Shown: piece by piece, positions 42,863-51,762 of the stretch | How the letters are laid out: the number at the start of each line of letters is the position of its first letter | Position numbering within the stretch: the stretch's first letter is position 1 | From: Massilia sp. WG5 | GTDB taxonomy: Bacteria; Pseudomonadota; Gammaproteobacteria; Burkholderiales; Burkholderiaceae_D | Length of the DNA stretch: 64,000 bases | NCBI RefSeq assembly: GCF_001412595.2 | Contig: NZ_CP012640.2 | Span: 2,418,001 to 2,482,000, forward strand | Reading direction: 5' to 3' | Made by a program: the position numbers and the translations under genes | Notes under the pieces: generated by a model | What the model was told of the DNA's origin: nothing | What the model saw: only the letters and a program-made list of their open reading frames with translations | Database searches by the model: none

Positions 42863-42890
42863 ATGGATTCCCGCTTTCGCGGGAATGACG
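42863..42890. repeat. 28-bp palindrome flanking the GIY-YIG gene, right
   Basis: ATGGATTCCCGC, four bases, then GCGGGAATGACG. Partial copies of the right half (GGGAATGACGG, GGTAATGACGGC) recur at about 42898 and 42921, showing local decay or nested insertion. Confidence 0.85.
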
Positions 42891-42992
42891 GGGAAGTCGG
42901 GAATGACGGCTCAGCTGCCCGGTAATGACGGCGCAAGGGCCGGTGGTGTACAATCCCCGTTCATTTTTTTCAGCTCACCTACCTCATCCCAC

Positions 42993-43904
42993 ATGTCCAC
43001 CCCAAACCCTGACGCCGTCAAGGCCTGGCTGCTCGACCTGCAGACGCGCATCGTGCGGGCGCTGGAGGAGGTCGATGGCAAGCCGTTTTTGCGCGATACC
43101 TGGGAACGTGCCGAGGGTGGCGGCGGGATTTCGCGGCTGATCGAAGAAGGCGATGTGTTCGAGCGCGGCGGCGTGAATTTCTCGCACGTGCGCGGCGCCA
43201 GCCTGCCGCCGTCGGCGATGGCCGCACGGCCCGAGCTGGCGGGGCGCGCCTGGGAAGCGATGGGCGTGTCGCTGGTGCTGCATCCGCGCAACCCCTATGC
43301 CCCGACCGTGCACATGAACGTGCGCTTCTTCGAGGCGACCGCCGAGGGCAAGGAACCGGTGTGGTGGTTCGGCGGCGGCATGGACCTGACGCCCTACTAC
43401 GGCGACGAAGCGGACGCGCGCCGTTTCCACCAGGTCTGCCGCGATGCATTGCAGCCCTTCGGCGACGATCTGCACCCGCGTTTCAAGCGCTGGTGCGACG
43501 ATTATTTCTACCTGAAGCACAGGAAGGAGCCGCGCGGCGTCGGCGGCATCTTCTTCGACGACTTCAATGAACTCGGCTTCGACGCATCGTTCGCGATGCT
43601 GCAGAAGGTCGGCGACGGTTTCCTCGACGCCTACCTGCCGATGGTGAAGGCGCGCAAGGACCAGCCCTACGGCGAACGCGAACGCGACTTCCAGGCTTAC
43701 CGCCGCGGACGCTACGTCGAGTTCAACCTGGTCTGGGACCGCGGCACTTTGTTCGGCCTGCAGTCGGGCGGGCGCACCGAAGCCATCCTGATGTCGATGC
43801 CGCCGATCGTGAAGTGGCGCTACGACTGGCATCCCGAGGCGGGCAGCCCCGAGGCGAAGCTGTATAGTGACTTCCTCGTCCACCGGGATTGGCTGGCTCC
43901 GTGA
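42993..43904 (+). CDS. hemF: Oxygen-dependent coproporphyrinogen III oxidase
   Basis: 303 residues. Converts coproporphyrinogen III to protoporphyrinogen IX with O2 in haem synthesis. Hallmarks: [57 protein letters not shown] and [23 protein letters not shown]. Its stop overlaps the GTG of nadD by four bases. Confidence 0.97.
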   Translation: MSTPNPDAVKAWLLDLQTRIVRALEEVDGKPFLRDTWERAEGGGGISRLIEEGDVFERGGVNFSHVRGASLPPSAMAARPELAGRAWEAMGVSLVLHPRNPYAPTVHMNVRFFEATAEGKEPVWWFGGGMDLTPYYGDEADARRFHQVCRDALQPFGDDLHPRFKRWCDDYFYLKHRKEPRGVGGIFFDDFNELGFDASFAMLQKVGDGFLDAYLPMVKARKDQPYGERERDFQAYRRGRYVEFNLVWDRGTLFGLQSGGRTEAILMSMPPIVKWRYDWHPEAGSPEAKLYSDFLVHRDWLAP

Positions 43905-44560
43905 CCATTTGCGTCGCCCTGCTGGGAGGCAGTTTCGACCCGGTGCATCACGGCCACGTGGCCCTGGCCGAACTGTTTGCGCGCGAGTTGCATCCCGACG
44001 AACTGCGCATCATGCCGGCCGGGCAGCCGTGGCAAAAAAAGGCCGGCCTGCAGGCCAGCGATGCCGACCGCGTCGCGATGCTGGAGCTGGCTTTCGCCGG
44101 GGCCGCGTTTCCCGTAACCGTCGATACCCGCGAGATCGAACGCCACACCCCGACCTACACGGTCGAGACCTTGCGCGAGCTGCGCGCCGAACTCGGACCC
44201 GATGCCTCGATCGTGTTCCTGATGGGCGCCGACCAGTTGCAGAAGCTGGACAGCTGGATCGACTGGAAGGACCTGTTCGCACTGGCGAATTTCGGCGTCG
44301 CCGCCCGTCCCGGCTATGCACTGGACGCCGCCGCCCTGCCGCCCGCGGTGGCGCGGGAATTGACGCCGCGCCTTGCCACGCCTGAGGAAGTGCGTGCAAG
44401 CAAGGCGGGAAAAGTATGCCTGGCACACACGCTGGCGGTCGATATATCGGCCACCGAAGTACGTGCGGCTTTGAGGGAAAATGCGCCATCAAAGGTAAGC
44501 GCGCTCCTTGCGCCGCAAGTGCTAGACTATATTCAACAACATAACTTATACAAGAGCTAA
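43901..44560 (+). CDS. nadD: Nicotinate-nucleotide adenylyltransferase
   Basis: 219 residues from a GTG overlapping the hemF stop (GTGA); the in-frame TTG upstream is unnecessary. Adenylylates nicotinate mononucleotide in NAD synthesis. The nucleotidyltransferase motif [12 protein letters not shown] and the C-terminal [13 protein letters not shown] are intact. Its TAA shares one base with the rsfS ATG. Confidence 0.95.
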   Translation: MTICVALLGGSFDPVHHGHVALAELFARELHPDELRIMPAGQPWQKKAGLQASDADRVAMLELAFAGAAFPVTVDTREIERHTPTYTVETLRELRAELGPDASIVFLMGADQLQKLDSWIDWKDLFALANFGVAARPGYALDAAALPPAVARELTPRLATPEEVRASKAGKVCLAHTLAVDISATEVRAALRENAPSKVSALLAPQVLDYIQQHNLYKS

Positions 44561-45282
44561 TGGATATCAAGAAACTGCAAGCGGTCGTCGTCGACGCCCT
44601 CGAAGACGTCAAAGGCCAGGACATCGCCCTGTTCGACACGACGAACCTGACCAGCCTGTTCGACCGCATCGCAGTCGTGTCGGGCACGTCGAATCGCCAG
44701 ACCAAGGCGCTGGCCGCCTCGGTGCGCGACAAGGTCAAGGAAGCAGGCGGCGATGTCGTCGGCCTCGAAGGTGAAGACACCGGTGAATGGGTGCTGGTCG
44801 ACCTGGGCGACATGATCGTGCACATCATGCAGCCGGCGATCCGCCAGTACTACCGCCTCGAGGAAATCTGGGGCGAGAAGCCGGTCAAGCTCGGCGCCGC
44901 CAAGCGCAAGTCGAGCGTGGAAGGCCAGGAAGCGGCCGCTGCGCCGAAGACCAAGGGCAAGCACCTGGCGGCCAACCAGGAGCAGCCGGAAGCCAAGCCG
45001 GTGAGCGAGCGCAAGCCGGCCGCCAAGCGCGCCACCGCTGCCTCGAAGACCGCCGCCTCGAAGACCGCCGGCGAAGGCGCGGCCAAGAAGCCCGCCGCCA
45101 AGATCCCGACCGGCGCCCGCGTGAAGGTTGCCGTGCCGAAGGCCGTCGCCGCCTCCGCCGCCGCCGCGAAAGCCGCCAAGGCCGTCACGCCGAAGCGCGC
45201 GACCAAGGCCGCAGCACCGGCCGGCGAAGGCGCAGCGCCGGCCAAGAAGGTCATCCGCCGCATCAAGAAGACCGACGAATAA
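44560..45282 (+). CDS. rsfS: Ribosome silencing factor with long Ala/Lys tail
   Basis: 240 residues, about twice the usual length. Residues 1-~112 are a standard RsfS/Iojap domain (DALEDVKGQDIALFDTTN, VVSGTSNRQTKALA, WVLVDLGDMIVHIMQP, YYRLEEIWG), which binds ribosomal protein uL14 and blocks subunit joining in starvation. The rest is disordered and rich in Ala, Lys and Pro (KPAAKRATAASKTAASKTA), resembling histone H1-like tails and likely to bind RNA or DNA. Start shares a base with the nadD stop (TAATG). Confidence 0.93.
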   Translation: MDIKKLQAVVVDALEDVKGQDIALFDTTNLTSLFDRIAVVSGTSNRQTKALAASVRDKVKEAGGDVVGLEGEDTGEWVLVDLGDMIVHIMQPAIRQYYRLEEIWGEKPVKLGAAKRKSSVEGQEAAAAPKTKGKHLAANQEQPEAKPVSERKPAAKRATAASKTAASKTAGEGAAKKPAAKIPTGARVKVAVPKAVAASAAAAKAAKAVTPKRATKAAAPAGEGAAPAKKVIRRIKKTDE

Positions 45283-45301
45283 TCGGTTCGGATAAGCTTC
45301 G

Positions 45302-45772
45302 ATGCAGTTGATGATAGTCGCGGTCGGCCACAAGATGCCGGCCTGGATCGAGACCGGCTTTGCCGAGTACGCCAAGCGCATGCCGCCCGAGCTGCGCATC
45401 GTGCTGAAGGAAATCAAGCCGGTCGAACGTTCGGGCAGCAAGACGGCGGCCACCGCAATGGCGCTCGAACGCGAGCGCATCGAAGCCGTGCTGCCGAAGG
45501 GCGTGCGCATCATCGCCCTCGACGAACGCGGCAAGGACCTCACCAGCGTCGGCCTGTCCCAGCAACTGGAAGCCTGGCAGCAGGACGGACGCGATTGCGC
45601 CTTCCTGATCGGCGGCGCCGACGGCCTCGACCCCGAGCTGAAAGCGCGCGCCGATGGCCTGATCCGCATTTCCAGCATGACACTGCCCCACGGAATCGTG
45701 CGCGTGATGCTGGCGGAACAGTTATATCGTGCCTGGTCGATTACCCAGAACCACCCCTACCATAGGGTTTAG
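45302..45772 (+). CDS. rlmH: 23S rRNA (pseudouridine1915-N3)-methyltransferase
   Basis: 156 residues, standard length for this SPOUT methyltransferase. Starts [16 protein letters not shown]. The SAM-binding knot is formed by [11 protein letters not shown] and [22 protein letters not shown]; ends in HPYHR. It modifies helix 69 of the 70S ribosome. Follows rsfS as in many beta-proteobacteria. Confidence 0.97.
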   Translation: MQLMIVAVGHKMPAWIETGFAEYAKRMPPELRIVLKEIKPVERSGSKTAATAMALERERIEAVLPKGVRIIALDERGKDLTSVGLSQQLEAWQQDGRDCAFLIGGADGLDPELKARADGLIRISSMTLPHGIVRVMLAEQLYRAWSITQNHPYHRV

Positions 45773-45774
45773 GG

Positions 45775-46395
45775 ATGAAACTCCTCGATAAAAAAATCTA
45801 CCTCGCCTCGAAAAGCCCGCGCCGGCGCGAACTGCTGCGCCAGGTTGGCGTGGAATTCGAACTGCTCAGCCTGCGTTCCGATCCGGCGCGCGGCGCCGAC
45901 GTCAGCGAGGACGAGCGTCCCGGCGAATCGCCGCTCGACTATGTGGCGCGGGTAGCGCGCGAGAAAGGCGCATTCGCCTTGAACGTGCTGCACCTGCGCC
46001 GCCAGCCGCTGCGTCCGGTGCTGTCGGCCGACACCACCGTCACCATCGACGGCGCGATCCTCGGCAAGCCGGCCGACAAGGACGAAGCCGCCGCCATGCT
46101 CGCGCGACTGTCCGGCCGCACCCACCAGGTGCTGACCTCGGTGGCCCTGCACTACACCAACATCGCCGAGCAGGTGACGCAGGTGTCGAACGTGCGCTTC
46201 GCTACCCTGTCGCCGGCGACCATCAAGGCCTATTGCGCCACCCCGGAACCTTACGACAAGGCCGGCGCCTACGGCATCCAGGGCCTGGCGGCGCTGTTCA
46301 TCGAGCATATCGAGGGCAGCCACTCGGGCATCATGGGCCTGCCCGTGTTCGAGACGGCGCAGCTGTTGAAAAAGGCGGGCATTCCGCTTCTGTAG
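45775..46395 (+). CDS. maf: Maf-type nucleoside triphosphate pyrophosphatase
   Basis: 206 residues. LASKSPRRRELLRQVG at the N-terminus and the DTTVTIDGAILGKPAD and YGIQGLAALFIEHIEGS motifs place it in the Maf family, most like the YhdE dTTP/UTP pyrophosphatase type that cleans altered nucleotides. Starts two bases after rlmH stops. A dispersed repeat begins at its stop codon. Confidence 0.94.
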   Translation: MKLLDKKIYLASKSPRRRELLRQVGVEFELLSLRSDPARGADVSEDERPGESPLDYVARVAREKGAFALNVLHLRRQPLRPVLSADTTVTIDGAILGKPADKDEAAAMLARLSGRTHQVLTSVALHYTNIAEQVTQVSNVRFATLSPATIKAYCATPEPYDKAGAYGIQGLAALFIEHIEGSHSGIMGLPVFETAQLLKKAGIPLL

Positions 46396-46439
46396 GGTGG
46401 GCTCTCCGTTATGCGTGGGCATGGGTGCCCACCCTGCGG
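46392..46439. repeat. Dispersed palindrome of the second family, copy 2
   Basis: GTAGGGTGGGC, a middle containing GCGTGGGC, then GTGCCCACCCTGCGG. The outer arms pair with each other. It begins on the last base before the maf TAG stop codon, so the repeat supplies that stop. Confidence 0.75.
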
Positions 46440-46490
46440 TCCCGGCGTGTATCATGTCATCCTGAACAATAAACGCACGGCCGCCCCCTC

Positions 46491-47975
46491 ATGACTGAAG
46501 ATATCCTGATCAATATCACCCCGCAGGAAACGCGCGTCGCGCTGGTGGTACAGGGAGCCGTGCAGGAGCTGCACATCGAGCGGACGCTCACCCGCGGCCT
46601 GGCCGGCAATGTCTATCTCGGCAAGGTCGTGCGGGTGCTGCCGGGCATGCAGTCCGCCTTCATCGACATCGGCCTGGAGCGCGCAGCCTTCCTGCACGTG
46701 GCCGACATCTGGGAAGCCCGGCCCCACGACGGCAACAACGGTAATAGCGGCGGCGGCAATGCCGCCCCGACCCCGATCGAGAAAATCCTGTTCGACGGCC
46801 AGGTGCTGACCGTGCAGGTGATCAAGGATCCGATCGGCACCAAGGGCGCGCGCCTGTCGACCCAGATCTCGATCGCCGGCCGCATGCTGGTCTACCTGCC
46901 GCAGGACAAGCACATCGGCATCTCGCAGAAGATCGAGAAGGAGTCCGAGCGCGAGGCGCTGCGCGCGCGCATGCAGGGCCTGCTGCCGCCGGAAGAAAAA
47001 GGCGGCTACATCGTCCGCACCCAGGCCGAAGACGCCTCGGATGCCGACCTGGCGGCCGACATCGACTACCTGCGCAAGACCTGGGGCGCGATCACCACCG
47101 GCGCGCGCACCCGCCCCGCCACCAGCCTGCTGTACCAGGACCTGAACCTGGCCCAGCGCGTGCTGCGCGATTTCGTCCACGACGAGACCGCGGCGATCCT
47201 GGTCGACTCGCGCGAGAACTACCTGAAGCTGGTCGAGTTCGCCCAGGTCTACACCCCCAGCGTGCTCTCGCGCCTGCAGCACTACACCGGCGAGCGCCCG
47301 CTGTTCGACCTGTACGGCGTCGAGGAAGAGATCCTGCGCGCGCTGGGCCGCCGCGTCGACCTGAAGTCGGGCGGCTACCTGATCGTCGACCAGACCGAGG
47401 CGATGACGACGATCGACGTCAACACCGGCGGCTTCGTCGGCGGGCGCAATTTTGCCGACACCATCTTCAAGACCAACCTGGAAGCGGCGCACGCGATCGC
47501 GCGTCAACTACGCCTGCGCAACCTGGGCGGCATCATCATCCTCGACTTCATCGACATGGAGAACAACGAGCACCGCAACGCCGTGCTGGCGGAGCTCAAG
47601 AAGACCCTGTCGCGCGACCGCACCAAGGTCTCGGTGAGCGGCTTCTCGGCGCTCGGCCTGGTCGAGATGACGAGGAAGCGCACGCGCGAGTCGCTGGCCC
47701 ACATCCTGTGCGAGCCCTGCCCCGCCTGCAGCGGCAAGGGACAGGTGAAAACCTCGCGCACCATCTGCTACGAGATCCTGCGCGAACTGCTGCGCGAAGC
47801 CAAGCAGTTCAACCCGCGCGAATTCCGCATCCTGGCCTCGCAGGAAGTGGTCGACCTGTTCCTCGAGGAGGAATCGCAGCACCTGGCGATGCTGGGTGAT
47901 TTCATCGGCAAGAAAATCTCGCTGCAGGTCGAAAAAGGCTATCACCAGGAACAGTACGACGTGATCCTGATGTGA
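46491..47975 (+). CDS. rng: Ribonuclease G
   Basis: 494 residues, the length of RNase G and far shorter than RNase E. Order: S1-type RNA-binding domain (GNVYLGKVVRVLPGMQSAFIDIG) interrupted by an Asn/Gly-rich insert near residue 82 (DGNNGNSGGGN); RNase H-like part; catalytic region with DVNTGGFVG and DFIDM; zinc-link CEPCPAC; C-terminal small domain. Matures 16S rRNA 5' ends and decays mRNAs. Last gene of the housekeeping run. Confidence 0.96.
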   Translation: MTEDILINITPQETRVALVVQGAVQELHIERTLTRGLAGNVYLGKVVRVLPGMQSAFIDIGLERAAFLHVADIWEARPHDGNNGNSGGGNAAPTPIEKILFDGQVLTVQVIKDPIGTKGARLSTQISIAGRMLVYLPQDKHIGISQKIEKESEREALRARMQGLLPPEEKGGYIVRTQAEDASDADLAADIDYLRKTWGAITTGARTRPATSLLYQDLNLAQRVLRDFVHDETAAILVDSRENYLKLVEFAQVYTPSVLSRLQHYTGERPLFDLYGVEEEILRALGRRVDLKSGGYLIVDQTEAMTTIDVNTGGFVGGRNFADTIFKTNLEAAHAIARQLRLRNLGGIIILDFIDMENNEHRNAVLAELKKTLSRDRTKVSVSGFSALGLVEMTRKRTRESLAHILCEPCPACSGKGQVKTSRTICYEILRELLREAKQFNPREFRILASQEVVDLFLEEESQHLAMLGDFIGKKISLQVEKGYHQEQYDVILM

Positions 47976-48304
47976 TCGCAGTGTGATGTTTACACGCCAG
48001 GTTTGCCAGTTGCGCGACATGCGTTTGTCATCCTGCTCAGTTCCTGTTGCGCCTACAGGACAATACCGTTAAATATCTGGTTGAGGGCAACGCTCTTTCC
48101 CAGTTTGGACTACAATTTGTGACAATTTGCTGATATTTCGAGAGTTGGTGGTAGCGCGGTTCCAAGCGATATGCTTGCAGGAGCGACCAGCCGACCGACC
48201 GGCGCTGCCGAATCATCATTCATCAAGATGATCGGCAGGCTTTCTGATTGAACACTGGCGGCGTCGGCGACAGCCAAGAGCTGACTGGCGACCCGTAAGA
48301 GACA
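47976..48304. other. 329-bp gap between rng and the GT9 gene
   Basis: No ORF with a ribosome site is seen. It is less GC-rich than its neighbours. A TACAAT resembling a -10 element lies at 48111, but no -35 fits. GCCGA...CATCAAGATGATCGGC at ~48207-48237 can form an imperfect hairpin. No terminator with a T run follows rng. Confidence 0.5.
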
Positions 48305-49408
48305 ATGAACGACCCACTCATTCCTTCCGATTTGCTGAAGAAGTCGGACAAGATCCTGTTCATCGCCCACCTGGCGCTGGGCGATTACACGTATCTGCAG
48401 AACTGCTTCCAGGCGTTCGCGCGGGCCTACCCGCACCTGAAGCTGCACCTGTGGGTCGACGAGGTCCGCCGCACCAGCGATGCGTCGCAGTGGCCGCACC
48501 TCAAGAAGAACGTGCTGTACGACTGGCTCGACGCCTGCGACTTCATCGACAAGGTCTACAAGCAGAACTACTCGCCCGAGCTGTTCGAAGCCTCGATCGG
48601 GGAAGCGCGCGAAGAGCACTACCCGATCGTGGTCTCGCTGGGCACCCTGCGTCCGCACTTCTACGCCAACCTGGCGCGCCGCATCAGCCCGGACGGCTTC
48701 GTGGTCGGCCTGAAGAAGCCGATGCGCCTGTCCGGCCTGCCGCATTACTTCACCTACCGCAAGCTGGACGCCGCCCTGGACCCGGACGTGGCCGACCGCA
48801 GCGCTGCACCGCACATCAGCGACGTGCACGCGGAATGGTTCCGCCTGCTGGCGAACGTCGACATCCCGCCGCGCGAACGGATTCCCTTCGTCCATATCCC
48901 GGAACGCTACGTCGATGGCGCCAAGGCCCGCCTGCACGAATGGGGCTTCGACAAGCGCTGCGGCAAGCTGGTCTTCATCAATCCCTTCGCCAAGACCCGC
49001 AAGCGCTGCTGGCCGGTCGAGCGCGTGGCCGAACTGATCACCACCATGCGCGCCCAGCCGGAATGGCGTGACGCCTGCTTCATCGTCAACGCGGTGCCGC
49101 AGGAAGTCGAGCGCGTCAAGACGTTGCTGGCCGAACGCCAGCTGGACCGCACCGAGCTGTTCAGCGCCAACGAGAACTTCTTCCAGCTGCCGGCCATGCT
49201 GGCCCAGTGCGACCTGATCGTCTCGGTGGAAACCGCCGTGATGCACCTGGCGAACGCCGTCGGCGTGCCGGTGGTCGCGCTGATGCGCCAGAAGACGCCG
49301 GAATGGGCGCCGGTGGACAAGGCCAACAGCACCGTCATCACCGCCCATCAGCGGCGCGATTGGGTCAAGGCGATTCCGGTGCAGGATGTGATGCACGCGC
49401 TCGCGTGA
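48305..49408 (+). CDS. Glycosyltransferase family 9 protein
   Basis: 367 residues with the GT-B layout of ADP-heptose:LPS heptosyltransferases. N-terminal ILFIAHLALGDYTYLQNCFQ with the acidic/Gly loop; C-terminal half with FINPFAKTRKRCWPVE and the donor-binding VSVETAVMHLANAVGVPVVALM. No signal or membrane helix; cytoplasmic face. Transfers a sugar onto lipopolysaccharide core or another glycan. It stands alone and converges with tupA. The exact sugar is not predictable. Confidence 0.85.
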   Translation: MNDPLIPSDLLKKSDKILFIAHLALGDYTYLQNCFQAFARAYPHLKLHLWVDEVRRTSDASQWPHLKKNVLYDWLDACDFIDKVYKQNYSPELFEASIGEAREEHYPIVVSLGTLRPHFYANLARRISPDGFVVGLKKPMRLSGLPHYFTYRKLDAALDPDVADRSAAPHISDVHAEWFRLLANVDIPPRERIPFVHIPERYVDGAKARLHEWGFDKRCGKLVFINPFAKTRKRCWPVERVAELITTMRAQPEWRDACFIVNAVPQEVERVKTLLAERQLDRTELFSANENFFQLPAMLAQCDLIVSVETAVMHLANAVGVPVVALMRQKTPEWAPVDKANSTVITAHQRRDWVKAIPVQDVMHALA

Positions 49409-49418
49409 GCGCTTTTGC

Positions 49419-50240
49419 TTACTTGGCAGCCGACGGGAAGAACAGCTGTTCGCCCGCCGGTTTGAAGGCCGCGATCTTCGCCTGCCCCTCCGGCGACGTG
49501 ATCCACTGGATCAGCTGGGTCGCGCCCTTGTAGTTGATGCCCTTGTGCTTCTCCGGGTTCACCGCGATGATGCCGTAGGGGTTGAACATGCGCTTGTCGC
49601 CTTCGACCACGATCGCCAGGCCGGTCTTGGCTTTATAGGCGCCGTAGGTGGCGCGGTCGGTCAGGGTGTAGGCGTTCATCTCGGCCGCCATGTTCAGCAC
49701 CTCGCCCATGCCCAGGCCGGCCGAGACGTAGCTGGCGCCCTGCGGCCTGGTCCCGACTTCCTTCCAGTAGGCCTTCTCCATCACGTCGGTGCCTGAATTG
49801 TCGCCGCGCGAGATGAACTTCACCTTGGCCGAGGCGATCTTCCTGAATGCACCGAGCACGTCGTGCATGCCCTTCACGCCGGCCGGATCCGAGCTCGGGC
49901 CGACCACGATGAAGTCGTTGTACATCACGTCGCGGCGGTCGATGCCCCAACCCTCGGCCACGAACTTGTCTTCCAGCTGGCGCGCGTGCACCAGGGTCAC
50001 GTCGACGTCGCCGTTCTTGCCCAGTTCCAGGGCCTTGCCGGTGCCGACCGAGATCACGTTGACCTTGATGCCGTATTTCTGTTCGAAGCTCGGCAGCAGG
50101 TAGGTCAGGAGGCCGGAGTTCTCGGTGCTGGTGGTGGTGGACAGGCGCAGCACCTTGGCATCCTGCGCGTGCGCCGGCGCAGTGGACATCGCGAGGGTAG
50201 CGCCCCAGACCAGGGCGAGGCTGAACAGACGACGTTGCAT
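49419..50240 (-). CDS. tupA: Tungstate-type ABC transporter binding protein
   Basis: 273 residues with signal peptide (SLALVWGATLAMSTAPAHA). The oxyanion site TTTSTENSGLL at the mature start is typical of TupA, and GKALELGKNGDVDVTLVHA and FISRGDNSGTDVMEKAYW follow the family. Binds tungstate, possibly molybdate or vanadate, in the periplasm. Last of three tup genes and downstream of formate dehydrogenase genes that need such a metal. Confidence 0.92.
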   Translation of the reverse strand: MQRRLFSLALVWGATLAMSTAPAHAQDAKVLRLSTTTSTENSGLLTYLLPSFEQKYGIKVNVISVGTGKALELGKNGDVDVTLVHARQLEDKFVAEGWGIDRRDVMYNDFIVVGPSSDPAGVKGMHDVLGAFRKIASAKVKFISRGDNSGTDVMEKAYWKEVGTRPQGASYVSAGLGMGEVLNMAAEMNAYTLTDRATYGAYKAKTGLAIVVEGDKRMFNPYGIIAVNPEKHKGINYKGATQLIQWITSPEGQAKIAAFKPAGEQLFFPSAAK

Positions 50241-50255
50241 ATCTACTCCTTCTTG

Positions 50256-50987
50256 TTAACGGACTTCGAGACGCCCGTCGCGCAGCTTGAGGCGCTGCAC
50301 GCCGGGCAGGTTGATCAGGTCGCGGTCATGGCAGGCGATGATGATCGTGCCGCCCGCTTCGACCACGGTGGGGATCAATTCGATCACCTGCTCGCGCGCC
50401 GGGCCGTCCAGGTTGGCGGTCGGCTCGTCGAGCAGCAGCAGCTTCGGATTCAGGACCTTGGCGCGCGCCAGCGCCACGCGCTGCTTTTCGCCGCCCGACA
50501 GCAGTGCCGGGTTGGTCCCGGTCAGGTGGCTGACGCCGGCCCAGACCATCGCTTCCTCGACCATGCGCGCCACCTCCTCCTTCGGCACGCCGCGCACCTT
50601 CAGGCCATAGCCGATGTTGTCGGCGACGCTGGTCGAGAACAGGATCGGATGCTGGTGCACGTAGACGATGGCCTCGCGCAGCGCGCGCGGGTAAGGGTGC
50701 ACGCGCAGCACCTCCTCGGTCTCGAAGCGCATATCGTCGATCTCGGCGCGCTCCAGGCCGCCCAGCACGCGCAGCAGCGTGCTCTTGCCGGCGCCGTTCA
50801 TCCCCGTCAGCACATAGGCGCTGTGGGTGGCGATGTCCAGCACGTCGATATCGAACAGCAGGTGCGCGCCATGGCGCTTGCGCAGGCCGCGCACGCCCAG
50901 CAGGGCCTTGCGGCGCTCGTCGCGTGGCTGCATGCCCTCGTTCTCGTAGACCGCCGCGCTGATGCTGGTATGGATCGTGAAGCTCAT
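50256..50987 (-). CDS. tupC: Tungstate-type ABC transporter ATPase
   Basis: 243 residues from the ATG at 50987; the longer open frame overlaps tupB and is not used. Walker A GMNGAGKSTLL, signature LLSGGEKQRVALARA, Walker B KLLLLDEPTANLD and switch His in IIIACHDRD are all present. Powers import through TupB. No C-terminal regulatory domain, so no trans-inhibition by the oxyanion is expected. Confidence 0.93.
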   Translation of the reverse strand: MSFTIHTSISAAVYENEGMQPRDERRKALLGVRGLRKRHGAHLLFDIDVLDIATHSAYVLTGMNGAGKSTLLRVLGGLERAEIDDMRFETEEVLRVHPYPRALREAIVYVHQHPILFSTSVADNIGYGLKVRGVPKEEVARMVEEAMVWAGVSHLTGTNPALLSGGEKQRVALARAKVLNPKLLLLDEPTANLDGPAREQVIELIPTVVEAGGTIIIACHDRDLINLPGVQRLKLRDGRLEVR

Positions 50988-50998
50988 CCGCGCTCCCC

Positions 50999-51700
50999 TC
51001 AGCCTCTTTCGCGTGCCGCATGGGCGTCGCCCTGCAGCAGCATCAGCGCGCCGTTCATCAGCAGCGCCAGCGTGACCAGCACGATGCCCAGCGCGATGCC
51101 CTGCGCGAACTCGCCCTTGCTGGTCTCCAGGGCGATGGCGGTGGTGATGGTGCGCGTTTCGCCTTCGATGTTCCCGCCCACCATCAGGGCGCAGCCGACT
51201 TCCGAGATCACGCGGCCGAAGCCCGACAGCACCGCCGCCATCACGCCGAAGCGCGCCTCGTGCAGCACGCGCAGCATGGTCTGCCAGCGCGAGGCGCCCA
51301 GCGCCACCGCGGTTTCGGCGTAACGCGGATCGATGCCCTGCACCGCCGCCAGCGTGAAGGCCAGCAGCACCGGCAGCGCGACCACGAACTGGCCGGCGAC
51401 GATGCCGGGCTGCGAGAACAGCCATTGCAGCCCGCCCATCGGTCCATGGCGCGACAGCAGCAGGTAGAGCAGCAGGCCGATCAGCACGGTCGGCAGCGAC
51501 AGCGCCGCCTGCGCCAGCCAGATCGCGATGCGGCGCCCGCGGAAGCGGTGCATGGCGATCAGGTAGCCCAGCAGCACGGCCAGGGGCGTGGCCAGCAGCA
51601 GCCCGACCACGCTGGTCTTCAAGGACACCCAGATGATGCGCCACAGGTCGGGATCGCCCGAGAACAGCAGGGCGAAGGCGCGCAGGGTGGCGTCAAGCAT
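50999..51700 (-). CDS. tupB: Tungstate-type ABC transporter permease
   Basis: 233 residues with five to six helices. The cytoplasmic coupling loop ETAVALGASRWQTMLRVLHEARFGVMAAVLSGFGRVISEVG includes the EAA-type motif. First gene of tupBCA, 11 bases before tupC. A 28-bp palindrome separates it from fdhD, so it may be co-transcribed with the formate dehydrogenase genes. Confidence 0.93.
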   Translation of the reverse strand: MLDATLRAFALLFSGDPDLWRIIWVSLKTSVVGLLLATPLAVLLGYLIAMHRFRGRRIAIWLAQAALSLPTVLIGLLLYLLLSRHGPMGGLQWLFSQPGIVAGQFVVALPVLLAFTLAAVQGIDPRYAETAVALGASRWQTMLRVLHEARFGVMAAVLSGFGRVISEVGCALMVGGNIEGETRTITTAIALETSKGEFAQGIALGIVLVTLALLMNGALMLLQGDAHAARERG

Positions 51701-51707
51701 GGCCTAC

Positions 51708-51735
51708 CGTCATCCCCGCGAAGGCGGGGGCGACG
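51708..51735. repeat. 28-bp dispersed palindrome, copy at 51708
   Basis: Arms CGTCATCCCCGC and GCGGGGGCGACG. A further half copy (CGCGGGAACGACG) follows at 51744. Lies in the gap between fdhD and tupB. Confidence 0.8.
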
Positions 51736-51762
51736 CAGGGGATCGCGGGAACGACGTCGTGC

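Noticed and set aside
42352..42993. The GIY-YIG region as an insertion sequence or group I intron
   Set aside because: There is no transposase, no target duplication obvious by eye, and no intron-like structure; the 28-bp palindromes are the only boundary signal.
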